Shown here piece by piece: positions 27,624 to 36,298 of a DNA stretch of 64,000 nt. This DNA is from Ignisphaera cupida (GTDB lineage Archaea > Thermoproteota > Thermoprotei_A > Sulfolobales > Ignisphaeraceae): NCBI RefSeq assembly GCF_030186535.1, contig NZ_JASNVW010000001.1, positions 1-64,000 of the forward strand, given 5' to 3'. The notes beneath the pieces were generated by a model that was not told the origin of the DNA, ran no database searches, and was given only the letters and a program-made list of their open reading frames with translations. The position numbers and the translations under genes are program-made. Positions within the stretch are counted from its first letter, which is position 1; each line of letters starts with the position of its first letter.

Positions 27624-28172
27624 CTAAAACCTTAATCCAAGGTTCTTCAATCTTTCGTATATATGCAATGATTCATCCTGAAATAGCTCAATAGCATTTC
27701 TTAGTTTGTTTTTATCAATTTTTATATCATTCTTTTTTGCAAGTTCTATTACCATAGATAATTTTGCTAAATCCTGATTTGAACCTCTTCTTGCTTTTAA
27801 TACCATCCAACACTCTTTTGATATACAGGAAATTTTTTCTCCACTTATTTCATATTCCTGTTTGCATAATTCTATTAGTTCTTGTGGTATGTAAAAATCC
27901 ATGATATTTTCAAATAACTCTACAACTACTTCTTCATCATTTACAGTCATTGTTATTGATGGTGTTCCCAGTGTTGTTACCCCTATACTCCAGCCTTTTT
28001 CCCTAGCTATCTCATTTATCTTATTAGCTTCTAGTAACGGACTTGTGGAAGTTACAAAAAGATCTATATCTCCTTCAAAAGTCTTATTTCCCATTTCCAT
28101 ATTTAAGCATGTATCTCCTATTATTATTCCTTCAATGCCTTCATTGGAAAGCTCTTTAAGAGCTCTGACTAT
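27624..28172 (-). CDS. nucleotidyltransferase-fold protein, start uncertain
   Basis: From the first canonical start (ATG 28100) the protein has 158 residues: GDIDLFVTSTSPL (nucleotidyltransferase G-D-x-D-like), WSIGVTTLGTPSI, VELFENIMDFYIP. The frame is open further up to 28196 and encodes a family-like N-terminus (YTLKHIVRALKEL, GIEGIIIGDTCLN) with no ATG, GTG or TTG. Starts could be ATA (28172) or, with a frameshift, the ATG at 28200 which follows GGGG nine bases after the eL40 stop. It belongs to the eL40 transcript. Substrate unknown; possibly an inactive or regulatory member. Confidence 0.6.
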   Translation of the reverse strand: MVRALKELSNEGIEGIIIGDTCLNMEMGNKTFEGDIDLFVTSTSPLLEANKINEIAREKGWSIGVTTLGTPSITMTVNDEEVVVELFENIMDFYIPQELIELCKQEYEISGEKISCISKECWMVLKARRGSNQDLAKLSMVIELAKKNDIKIDKNKLRNAIELFQDESLHIYERLKNLGLRF

Positions 28173-28208
28173 GTGTTTTAATGTATATTGCGTATATCAT
28201 CCCCAACT

Positions 28209-28376
28209 CTATTTCTTCATAGCCACTTGTTTCTTCTTAAATCTGAGATTTGTACTTCTACATCTCCTACATCTCGTAGCAGTTGGCGGATTCAAGGCTC
28301 CACATCTGCGACATACTTTCTTATTTAAAATCCTCGCTTCTACGATCTTCATCAACTCTGGATCTGATACAGGCAT
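28209..28376 (-). CDS. ribosomal protein eL40
   Basis: A 55-residue protein starting [17 protein letters not shown] and carrying the zinc motif VCRRCGAL-x6-TRCRRC followed by NLRFKKK, the diagnostic eL40 pattern. GGTG lies 8 bases before the ATG at 28376. It is co-directional with the nucleotidyltransferase-fold gene downstream. Confidence 0.95.
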   Translation of the reverse strand: MPVSDPELMKIVEARILNKKVCRRCGALNPPTATRCRRCRSTNLRFKKKQVAMKK

Positions 28377-28500
28377 TTAAATGCACCACATACTTTACCT
28401 TATAAACATGCTTCATATAAGCTCTAAAACGTTTTAAATTTATAAGCTAAACGTACAGCACATTACATAGGAGTAAACATTTTAGAAGAGATACATTATT

Positions 28501-29028
28501 GTGCTGAGTGGTATAACAATGAAAATACCCCTCGACACAATATGTGTTAAAAGTGGTGTTTTATGTCCTCGCTGCAGAAAACTCGTAGATAGCGGTACTT
28601 ACACATTACGTGAAGTGGAGATAATGAAACAGTTACTTGAGTTAGAAGAACAAGACCCGAATTATAGATTCCTTAAAGATGTTACATATGTGAAAAGCTA
28701 TGAAACAAATTCAATTATTGTAACAATATTAGATGTTGATGACTCAATTCCTCAATCAATGTTAATAAGACTTGGAAAAACTTTAAGTGAAAAAATAGGA
28801 CTGAGGGTTCGTGTAATAAGAAAGTCCGATCCAAAAACATTAATAGCACAAATAATAGCACCTGCAAGAATCCATGGAGTTAATAGTGTGTGGACTCCAG
28901 ATGGCGATGTGCAACACATAATCAGAATCTCTAGATATGATGCAAGGTTTTTACCTGTTGAAGTTAAAGAGTTGGAACAGCTTCTTTCAACAATATTTCA
29001 TGAGAATTACAGAATCAAAATATATTGA
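28501..29028 (+). CDS. NusA-like protein with zinc ribbon and KH-type domain
   Basis: 175 residues. The N-terminus (IPLDTICVKSGVLCPRCRKLVDSG) is a zinc-ribbon half with CxxC, followed by helices and a KH-like region (RFLKDVTYVKSYETNSIIVTIL, LSEKIGLRVRVIRKSDPKTLIAQIIAPARI). Crenarchaeal homologues are usually annotated as transcription elongation factor NusA-like. The start is a GTG at 28501 or the ATG at 28519. It ends 8 bases before the convergent tRNA-Thr. Function inferred from family only. Confidence 0.7.
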   Translation: MLSGITMKIPLDTICVKSGVLCPRCRKLVDSGTYTLREVEIMKQLLELEEQDPNYRFLKDVTYVKSYETNSIIVTILDVDDSIPQSMLIRLGKTLSEKIGLRVRVIRKSDPKTLIAQIIAPARIHGVNSVWTPDGDVQHIIRISRYDARFLPVEVKELEQLLSTIFHENYRIKIY

Positions 29029-29035
29029 AGGTTAA

Positions 29036-29109
<74 letters not shown>

Positions 29110-29263
29110 TTTTTCTTCGCATAATGGGTCTTAGTAACTTATAGTATATAAGTGTTTTTGTTCAACCAATTACTGAACACAGAGTTGAAATGAATTGCTG
29201 CATTTCAGCATCCATAGCTTACCTCTTTTTGCTATAACGCAAAAGGAGAGTTAGTTTCTTCTG

Positions 29264-30124
29264 CTACAGAGAATTGTTTTGATGTATCAGGCTTTCAGCA
29301 CTATTTATTAAATCCTTTTCATATGTAACTGAATGGTACAGGTTTTTGTCTCTAATTAGATTTATACATTCTTCCTCAACTGGGTGAAGCTTCTTTGCAG
29401 GTATTATTAGTGTGTATAGCGTGTTTTCGTTAAATGTTTTTTTCATAGCTTCTTCTACACTTAATACAAAAACCTTTTGTTTACGGCTAAACGCATCTGC
29501 TATTACTATCACAATATCTTCATTTGCTAGAACCTTTTCCCCAAGTCCTTTCTGTATATTCATTATCAATTCTATACCTTCATTCGGTTTCATATAATAT
29601 TTTTTCTCCACATCTATTTCTAACAGAAAAAGTGTGTGCAAGTTTTGTTCACGATTCATTTTTAAAACAGTGAATGGATATTCGTATACTACACCATTTT
29701 TGCTACTTACAATGGTAGCTACTTTGCCAAATCTATAGATCTGTAGACATGATATTGAGATAGCTGTATTGAATATCGATGTTGCAGGCGAGACGTCAAC
29801 TTCAACACCTTTTTTCAATGCTTCAACAATTATGATACTATGTGTAGTTGCAATTAATGGATCTCCAACAACAGCAATACATACATCCTTTTTCATTGCC
29901 TCGTTTACCACATTCTCTATGGCAGAACCCTCTAACATGTATCTTTTAGCAATAATCACATCTTTCTTCATATTTAACAATGTTTTTACAAGAATGTTTA
30001 TATCAGGAAACCATACACTTGTATATGCATCTACAAAGATTTTGTCGCATAGTAAAAGTAATTTTTTCAAATTGCCCAATGGTATGGAATCTATTGATAG
30101 ACCCAAACCAATAAGTCTTAGCAT
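29264..30124 (-). CDS. dphB: diphthine synthase (DphB/Dph5)
   Basis: 286 residues. A tetrapyrrole-methylase fold protein: LRLIGLGLSID, KIFVDAYTSVW, AVVGDPLIATTHS (SAM-binding loop), VDVSPATSIFNTAISISCLQIYRFGKVATIV. It trimethylates the modified histidine of elongation factor 2 during diphthamide synthesis. Its ATG overlaps the stop of the HD gene in a TAATG junction, so it is translated with it. A probable second function is not indicated. Confidence 0.93.
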   Translation of the reverse strand: MLRLIGLGLSIDSIPLGNLKKLLLLCDKIFVDAYTSVWFPDINILVKTLLNMKKDVIIAKRYMLEGSAIENVVNEAMKKDVCIAVVGDPLIATTHSIIIVEALKKGVEVDVSPATSIFNTAISISCLQIYRFGKVATIVSSKNGVVYEYPFTVLKMNREQNLHTLFLLEIDVEKKYYMKPNEGIELIMNIQKGLGEKVLANEDIVIVIADAFSRKQKVFVLSVEEAMKKTFNENTLYTLIIPAKKLHPVEEECINLIRDKNLYHSVTYEKDLINSAESLIHQNNSL

Positions 30125-31419
30125 TAACCCAAACCCTTTTCCCTAATTAATTTCATGACCTTGTCCCAAACATTGAAAAGAGCATACAATCGCTTAACAT
30201 GGTATTTTCTTGGAAGCTTTGGAATTATACTATTCTCGATTTGGAAAACTGGTATAGATTGCTTATTGCCTAGAATAACCCTTGGAGCAGTATGAGGATC
30301 TACTTCAATGATTCTTATATCATCAACAAACATCGCTATTTCATATGGTCTTACATATCTTTCTATTTCATTCATTATGTTCCTAAGTTTTTTAATACCT
30401 TCATCATTTTCTAGATCAAGTGCAGTATTACTAAATTTTGATTCTTCTAACACAACCTTGTATCCTCTTCTAAATAGAAATGCTCTAATCAACTCTTTTA
30501 CTTCTTGAGGTGTTGAAGAGGCTTTATATAATCTTGTTATTAGTCCTGTTAGCCAATCGTCGTGCCATAGAACAATATCACCACTTTCTACAAGCCTTTT
30601 TAAATCATCTTCACTTTTTGGCAATAGAGTGTCATTGCTATATCTATACAAAACTTCATATATACTTCTAAGCAGTGTTTCATAACCAACTACTGTTTTG
30701 TGATAGTACACTGTTTTATACATGTGCATTCTAGCTAAGTAGAAATTTTCAAGAGCATCAATACCTTTATCAAGTATAGCAATATTTCCATCACCATCAA
30801 CAACAAGTGTAGATATTATTCTCTGTAAATCTATCATTCCATATGTTACACCAGTATGTGTAGCATCTCTTATTAAATAATCCATTCTATCGACATCAAT
30901 ATCGCTGGAAAGTAGTTGATTGTATAAAGGCTCTTTATATCTTCCTTCTATTATTGCTGTTATGGTTTTAGGATCATAGCCAAAATAGTTTAGAATATCC
31001 CTAATCTCACTTTCTAGTATAATCATTCTAGTGATTTCCTCATGTCCTATGCCAAGCAAATCTTTGTAGAAAGGCTCAATAGCATGGCTAAACGGTGTAT
31101 GACCTATATCATGAAGAAGAGCTGCTAATCTCAAAATTTGTACATCTTCAAAAGAATGTATATAACCTAGTTCAGCAAGTTTTTCTGCGACTAATCCCAT
31201 GAGATGTGTGGTGCCAAGGCTATGACTAAAACGCGTATGAGTAGCTCCTGGATAAACATACCATGCTACTGCCAATTGCTTTATGAATCTAAGTCGTTGA
31301 AAGTAGGGAGTGTCAACAATTTTAATTTCAACATCGCTTAAGTCTATATATCCATGAACCTCATCATAAATCTTCTTCACACTAAAGCCACTTACTGATT
31401 TACTTCTATACCTATGCAC
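30124..31419 (-). CDS. HD-domain phosphohydrolase (dGTPase/SAMHD1-like)
   Basis: 431 residues of the COG1078 type. The HD active site is visible: HTRFSHSLGT (first His), LRLAALLHDIGHTPFSHAIE (HD pair), IDVDRMDYLIRDATHTGVTYG (distal Asp). Members hydrolyse dNTPs or other nucleotides and are relatives of SAMHD1. Position 2 of an apparent operon with a YwgA-like protein upstream and dphB downstream. Confidence 0.9.
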   Translation of the reverse strand: MHRYRSKSVSGFSVKKIYDEVHGYIDLSDVEIKIVDTPYFQRLRFIKQLAVAWYVYPGATHTRFSHSLGTTHLMGLVAEKLAELGYIHSFEDVQILRLAALLHDIGHTPFSHAIEPFYKDLLGIGHEEITRMIILESEIRDILNYFGYDPKTITAIIEGRYKEPLYNQLLSSDIDVDRMDYLIRDATHTGVTYGMIDLQRIISTLVVDGDGNIAILDKGIDALENFYLARMHMYKTVYYHKTVVGYETLLRSIYEVLYRYSNDTLLPKSEDDLKRLVESGDIVLWHDDWLTGLITRLYKASSTPQEVKELIRAFLFRRGYKVVLEESKFSNTALDLENDEGIKKLRNIMNEIERYVRPYEIAMFVDDIRIIEVDPHTAPRVILGNKQSIPVFQIENSIIPKLPRKYHVKRLYALFNVWDKVMKLIREKGLG

Positions 31420-31478
31420 ATTTTACACCAAGGCACTTTACAATCGAAAAACTGTTTTTGGTAAACAGCTAAGTAAAT

Positions 31479-31991
31479 CTATATGCAAAATCCATATCTC
31501 TTAACAATGTTTAATAACCTTTCAACAATATCCATAGAAACATTCTTTTTTCTCGAAAACTCATCAACAACATTATCTGGAGCTGGATAAACATCAGTAC
31601 AAAGCATAATCAGACTTGCCACAAGCTCTAAAACACGATGATCTAATTGACCAATCTCATGTTTTGCATCTAGCAACATGTTTTCAACTTTTCGAATTGC
31701 TATATCCTCTGATTCATCTAGCTCAATATCTTGCACATCACCTAGATGCTGAAATACGTGGTGATAGTAATTTTGAAGACCCTTTGAATAAGGGCCTCTT
31801 GACAACCATTCAAACTTAAATCCATAGTCTAGCCCCCCAACTTTTTGAATTAAATAACCTAGTTTTTGAACTACAATTTTGAATTCCATTGAATCTTCAG
31901 AGAAATTTTTTACAACATCAAAATCCTTAATAATCTTGGCAATTAATACCGCAATTCTCTTTTTATTACCATTCATAAAATAAACCTTCAC
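31479..31991 (-). CDS. YwgA-like hypothetical protein
   Basis: 170 residues. The motif VQKLGYLIQKVGGLDYGFKFEWLSRGPYSKGL follows the KxxYLL...Y.F.WYxxGPYSxxL pattern of YwgA/Panacea-like small proteins, some of which act as antitoxins. The rest is helical. No toxin gene is adjacent. It lies 60 bases upstream of the HD gene. Confidence 0.6.
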   Translation of the reverse strand: MKVYFMNGNKKRIAVLIAKIIKDFDVVKNFSEDSMEFKIVVQKLGYLIQKVGGLDYGFKFEWLSRGPYSKGLQNYYHHVFQHLGDVQDIELDESEDIAIRKVENMLLDAKHEIGQLDHRVLELVASLIMLCTDVYPAPDNVVDEFSRKKNVSMDIVERLLNIVKRYGFCI

Positions 31992-32068
31992 TTACTACAT
32001 CTAAGTTATGAAAATAATATATGCACGGAGGGATAACCGAAACAAAACATGTGAGCTATGAAAATTGG

Positions 32069-32141
<73 letters not shown>

Positions 32142-32205
32142 ATGTACACAACAGTTTTTAATTATATAAACGCTGGTTAAAAAGCGTATAATGTGCATGT
32201 AGAGA

Positions 32206-32266
32206 ATGATCAGCCAAAGGGGTCGCATCATCTCTTTCTATTAGGCCTGCGTTTATCATCATCTAT
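32206..32266 (-). ncRNA. C/D box sRNA with two guides matching tRNA-Leu(GAG)
   Basis: Read on the minus strand: C box ATGATGA (32256-32262), an 11-base guide TAAACGCAGGC, a D'-like CTAA, a spacer, C'-like ATGATGC, then the guide GACCCCTTTGG and D box CTGA (32210-32213). The plus-strand copies CAAAGGGGTCG (32215-32225) and AGGCCTGCGT (32243-32252) are identical, in the same order, to 14131-14141 and 14162-14171 of the tRNA-Leu(GAG) gene, so both guides can pair with one tRNA. A TATA-like CTTATAAAGC lies about 37 bases upstream of the C box. The rest of 32142-32481 holds the aspS promoter and nothing else I can identify. Confidence 0.75.
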
Positions 32267-32481
32267 TTTGTGTTGCTTGTCATAGTAATCCTATTGATTG
32301 CTTTATAAGCTTTGTGTTATCAGAAACAAAATCTATGTTGCAAAGAGTTCAGTTTAAAGCATGATTGTTTAGTTTTTCTATGTTCTAGGAAAAGTTCTTG
32401 CCAAGAGCTTAGAACTTATAAAAATATTTTAGGAAGTATTATAATCTATGCTGATTGTCTATAGATTTGGGTAGCTAGACT

Positions 32482-33789
32482 ATGGAGACAAGATACAAAA
32501 ATGTTATGTGTGGTGAAATTACAAAAGAGTTTAGAGGAAAGGAAGTGGTAATTGCTGGATGGGTTCATCAGATAAGGGATCTTGGTGGGAAAAAATTCAT
32601 AGTTATTAGAGATTCTAGTGGTGTTGTGCAGGTTACTATATCAAAAGATGCTGCATCAAAGAATTTACTTAGTGTTGTTGAGGAGCTAACCTTTGAATCT
32701 GTTGTGCAGATAAGGGGTGTTGTTAAAGAGGATCCAAGAGCACCAAGAGGAGTTGAAATAGTGCCTCATGAAATCAAGTTACTTAGTGTTGCAAAAAAGC
32801 CACTACCTTTGGATATCAGTGGTAAGGTTCCTGCAGACATTGATACAAGACTTAGGGAAAGGGTTTTAGATTTGAGAAGAACTGAGATGAGAGCTATTGT
32901 TAAAATAGGTGACACAGTTTTGAAGACCATTAGAGAGGTGTTGCGAAGTCTTGGATTTGTTGAGGTTTTCACACCAAAAATAATAGCCTCTGCAACTGAG
33001 GGTGGGGCAAGCCTGTTTCCAGTGATATATTTTGGTAAAGAGGCTTTTCTTGCCCAAAGTCCTCAGCTTTATAAGGAGTTGTTGGCAGCATCACTTGAGA
33101 GAGTATTTGAAATAGCACCTGCTTGGAGAGCTGAGGAAAGTGATACTCCATATCATTTAGCTGAGTTTATTAGTATAGATATTGAAGCAGCGTTTATGAA
33201 TTATGAGGATGTTATGAAAATTCTTGAAAAGGTTATATATGAAGTTGTAAAAGCTGTTAAGCAAGAAAATGAATATGAGCTCAAGGTATTAAACTATATA
33301 CCACCTGATGTTTCCTTGCCTTTACCAAGAATAAAATATATTGATGCTGTGAAAATGCTTAGAGACAGGGGTGTAGCGATAGAACCTGGTGAAGACTTGT
33401 CAACAACGCATCTAAGAATTTTGAGTGAAGTCATCGAATCTCCTCTATACTTTGTTACAGAGTTTCCAACGAAAATCAGAGCTTTTTATACAAAACCAAA
33501 AGATGATGATCCTACCTATAGTGAAAGCTTTGACTTAGTGTGGAAACACCTAGAACTTGCTTCTGGTAGCTCAAGAATTCATCAAAAAGAACTGTTAATA
33601 GAGGCATTGAAAGAGCGTGGATTAAATGTTGAAAGCTTTAGCTTCTTCCTAAAATGGTTTGACTATGGAATGCCTCCGCATGCTGGCTGGGGCATGGGAT
33701 ACTCTAGGCTGCTTTTAATGCTTACTGGAAGAAGCAGTGTCAAAGAGGTAACATTATTCCCAAGAGATAAGAAAAGGCTTATTCCCTAG
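32482..33789 (+). CDS. aspS: aspartyl-tRNA synthetase (archaeal type, possibly Asp/Asn)
   Basis: 435 residues. N-terminal OB anticodon-binding domain (EVVIAGWVHQIRDLGGKKFIVI), class II motif 2 (FEIAPAWRAEES, TPYHLAEF), and motif 3 (MGYSRLLLMLTGRSSVKEVTLFPRD). Charges tRNA-Asp and, in many archaea lacking AsnRS, also tRNA-Asn; which applies here cannot be settled from the window. ATG start after a TATA-like region near 32440. Converges with truD with a 4-base overlap. Confidence 0.95.
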   Translation: METRYKNVMCGEITKEFRGKEVVIAGWVHQIRDLGGKKFIVIRDSSGVVQVTISKDAASKNLLSVVEELTFESVVQIRGVVKEDPRAPRGVEIVPHEIKLLSVAKKPLPLDISGKVPADIDTRLRERVLDLRRTEMRAIVKIGDTVLKTIREVLRSLGFVEVFTPKIIASATEGGASLFPVIYFGKEAFLAQSPQLYKELLAASLERVFEIAPAWRAEESDTPYHLAEFISIDIEAAFMNYEDVMKILEKVIYEVVKAVKQENEYELKVLNYIPPDVSLPLPRIKYIDAVKMLRDRGVAIEPGEDLSTTHLRILSEVIESPLYFVTEFPTKIRAFYTKPKDDDPTYSESFDLVWKHLELASGSSRIHQKELLIEALKERGLNVESFSFFLKWFDYGMPPHAGWGMGYSRLLLMLTGRSSVKEVTLFPRDKKRLIP

Positions 33790-35000
33790 GTATATAACAT
33801 TGGATTGCAACGAATTATCTCCCTTAATAATATTGTTGCATAGGAGCCTGGTGAAAGATTAAATGTGAGTATAAGTTCATTTTTATTGTATCTATAGTTA
33901 AGGTTTGTAGCTAAAGCGATAGAGTCTCTGTAATCACCTGAAAAACATAGCTGGTTCAGCTTTCTCAAACAAAACTTTTCTAGTGTGATACCCTCTATCT
34001 CCATAACCTCATCTAAAAACCTTCTAATATTTTCATTAACTTGTGTGTTATATCCTGGCAGGGGCACATATCTATATTCCTTTTTTAAAACATGAAAAGC
34101 ATCTTTAATATTCTTTGTCTCTACAATGCTAAGCCATATTGATGATAAAATTCTATTGAATAGATAAGCCTGATAAGCATGAGTAAACAACCTTATAATT
34201 TTGCCATATAACACATGTTTTAGCAATTGACCAAGCTTTTTCTCGATGTCATGCAACTCTAAACTGCATATCAATTTCTCTAAGCTTTCAACAAATCCCT
34301 TTGGTGATTTTCCAAAGTTTATGCACAACACATTAAAAAATTTTTCAAAGTCTTCATTAATTAAAGCCTTACCTAAAATGTGTGTAACAGGTTTTCTGCT
34401 ACCAAATCTTTGATACCCGAAGAAATTAAGAAATTGATTGTTATGTTCCCTAAGCAAGTTTATTGTCCTTGAAAACTCCTCCAGAAAGCTACTCGACTTT
34501 ATCGAAAGTATAATATTGAATTCATTCATGTCATGCATTAAAACAGGCTTAATCTTATCACAAAACCATGCATATGCTTCGAAGCTGGCATCCTCATAAA
34601 CTACTTTAAAACTAGGCCTAGGATCTCTACATCCACGTAACAACACTACTTGGTATGCTATTGCATGAGCATCTTTTAATCCAAGTAAGTCAAAGTCTTT
34701 ACATCTAAAACTTTTCCTTAGAATTTGTCCTAGCGAGAAAGAGTCAATGTTTCTCTTCTTAACAACATAAGCACAGTAGTTGTTGTAATCATCTCTACTA
34801 AATTGTGCAACCCTTCCTTCTTTCTGTAGTTCATAAAATAGTTCTCTCAAATTAATGGAGTTAACATACTCTGTTACCACAAATCCCTCGGGTCTTCTAA
34901 TTTCTACACATTCACTATTAAAACAATTATTTTGCGATGGATATGTATATACATGAAGACCAAGTAATATGTCGAGCATGTATTTCGATGAAAAACTCAT
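33786..35000 (-). CDS. truD: tRNA pseudouridine synthase TruD
   Basis: 404 residues. The TruD catalytic motif LLGLKDAHAIAYQ (catalytic Asp after GLK) and the later FFGYQRFGSRKPVTHILG segment are both present, plus a FSLSPG-like C-terminus. TruD-family enzymes make pseudouridine at position 13 (and in archaea sometimes 35) of tRNA. It follows pth2 by 21 bases on the same strand. Confidence 0.93.
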   Translation of the reverse strand: MSFSSKYMLDILLGLHVYTYPSQNNCFNSECVEIRRPEGFVVTEYVNSINLRELFYELQKEGRVAQFSRDDYNNYCAYVVKKRNIDSFSLGQILRKSFRCKDFDLLGLKDAHAIAYQVVLLRGCRDPRPSFKVVYEDASFEAYAWFCDKIKPVLMHDMNEFNIILSIKSSSFLEEFSRTINLLREHNNQFLNFFGYQRFGSRKPVTHILGKALINEDFEKFFNVLCINFGKSPKGFVESLEKLICSLELHDIEKKLGQLLKHVLYGKIIRLFTHAYQAYLFNRILSSIWLSIVETKNIKDAFHVLKKEYRYVPLPGYNTQVNENIRRFLDEVMEIEGITLEKFCLRKLNQLCFSGDYRDSIALATNLNYRYNKNELILTFNLSPGSYATILLREIIRCNPMLYT

Positions 35001-35021
35001 AGAAGAACCTTCAGCATATTG

Positions 35022-35384
35022 TTATAGAAGTGGCAAATTCCCAGTTATTTTATCTATAAGCTCTGCAGGAGCTGGTCCAAGACCTAGTGCTGTAATTGTT
35101 CCTGGTTCTAGTTGTGTTAATCCTGCATCAGCTATGATAACAGTGTTTATTCCCATTTCCTCAGCCATTTTCTTTATCTGTAGTAATTCTTCAAGACTTT
35201 TGACTTTAACTACTATCTTTTTCTGTCCCTGTCTCCTCCACACATTAAGCATATCAACACAAGTTTTTTTCTCAAGACATTGAAAAACAGCTTCAACAGC
35301 TGCATGAGCAACTTGTGTTGCTAACTTACCTTTCCCCATTTTAATATCTGTTCTAACCACAATTACTTGTTTCACTTCAATCAT
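35022..35384 (-). CDS. pth2: peptidyl-tRNA hydrolase Pth2
   Basis: About 120 residues from Met at 35384 (the frame extends to a TTG at 35426). Family motifs: VIVVRTDIKMGKGKLATQVAHAAVEA, WRRQGQKKIVVKVKSLEEL, GINTVIIADAGLTQLEPGT and TALGLGPAP. Pth2 recycles peptidyl-tRNA released from stalled ribosomes. The TATA-like TTTAAAAG near 35440 serves it; truD is downstream in the same unit. Confidence 0.93.
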   Translation of the reverse strand: MIEVKQVIVVRTDIKMGKGKLATQVAHAAVEAVFQCLEKKTCVDMLNVWRRQGQKKIVVKVKSLEELLQIKKMAEEMGINTVIIADAGLTQLEPGTITALGLGPAPAELIDKITGNLPLL

Positions 35385-35499
35385 TTTGATATCCACATTT
35401 GTTGCAGCTATACTGTTTAATTGCAAAGAATTAATAGGCTTTTAAATCTGTGTGTTTAGGAGATATTCACAGCAAATTTTAATTAAGACAAGGTGAATA

Positions 35500-35709
35500 G
35501 TGCTGGCAATTGCTGTTACAAAAATTGTGCTTTATGAAATAGCTGGTGCAAGAATATGCTCAAGTTGTAAAAAGCCTATTGCACCAGATGAAAAAGCTGT
35601 TAGTTTTAGATGTCCAAATTGTGGTGCTGTAACTATATGGCGATGCTATAAATGTAGAACCATGGGAGTTCCATACAAGTGTCCAAATTGTGGATTTGAA
35701 GGACCTTAA
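35500..35709 (+). CDS. zinc-ribbon protein (COG2888 type)
   Basis: 69 residues with four CxxC knuckles: [39 protein letters not shown]. Archaeal proteins of this type are RNA-binding or RNA-associated and usually precede the elongation factor 1 beta gene, as here: the stop abuts the next start. The first residues ([18 protein letters not shown]) may include an over-long start; the conserved part begins around GARIC. Confidence 0.88.
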   Translation: MLAIAVTKIVLYEIAGARICSSCKKPIAPDEKAVSFRCPNCGAVTIWRCYKCRTMGVPYKCPNCGFEGP

Positions 35710-35724
35710 ATGGTGGGATTGCAT

Positions 35725-36006
35725 ATGGCTGGTAATGTTATAGTTGTTGTGAGAGCTTTTCCAAAAGAGGTAATGAATGATTTTACAGCATTGCTTGATA
35801 AAATACGTATGAAAATTAAGGGAAGTGCATATGAATTAGCGAAATGGGAATCAGTGGATATAGCCTTTGGATATAAGGCACTTGATCTCTATTTTATAAT
35901 GCCTGAAGATATTGAGGGTGGAACAGAGAATCTCGAAGAACTCATAAAAAGTGTTGATGATATAGACAATGTTGAGGTAGTATACATTACTAGAATAGGT
36001 GCATAA
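35725..36006 (+). CDS. translation elongation factor aEF-1 beta
   Basis: 93 residues from the ATG at 35725 (the frame runs from 35710). VIVVVRAFPKEVMNDFTALLDKI, KWESVDIAFGYKALDLYFIMPEDIEGGTE and VEVVYITRIGA match aEF-1 beta, the nucleotide-exchange factor of aEF-1 alpha. Coupled to the zinc-ribbon gene upstream. Confidence 0.93.
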   Translation: MAGNVIVVVRAFPKEVMNDFTALLDKIRMKIKGSAYELAKWESVDIAFGYKALDLYFIMPEDIEGGTENLEELIKSVDDIDNVEVVYITRIGA

Positions 36007-36024
36007 AATGGGGAGTTTCTGTAA

Positions 36025-36255
36025 ATGTTTATAAAAAGAAGAATACAACAAAAAATACTGGATTATATAAAAGAAAATGGTAAAGCTGAAGATAAGGAGC
36101 TGCTGGAGTATTTAAAGAAGGAAGCTGAAATTTCATATAATGAGCTGCTAAATCTTGTAATGTATCTAGAGATAGAAGGTTTTATAGAAGTTAGAAGACA
36201 AAAAGATGGTTTAGTAGTAATACCAAAACAAGCAGCAAAAAAGATAGTAGCATAA
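36025..36255 (+). CDS. small winged-helix protein
   Basis: 76 residues: QQKILDYIKENGKAEDKELLEYL, NELLNLVMYLEIEGFIEVRRQKDGLVVI is a helix-turn-helix followed by a beta wing. It lies 18 bases downstream of aEF-1 beta. Target unknown. Confidence 0.7.
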   Translation: MFIKRRIQQKILDYIKENGKAEDKELLEYLKKEAEISYNELLNLVMYLEIEGFIEVRRQKDGLVVIPKQAAKKIVA

Positions 36256-36298
36256 CAAGTTTTAATCTTCTACAGCAAAAATTTTTTGGAAATAATGT

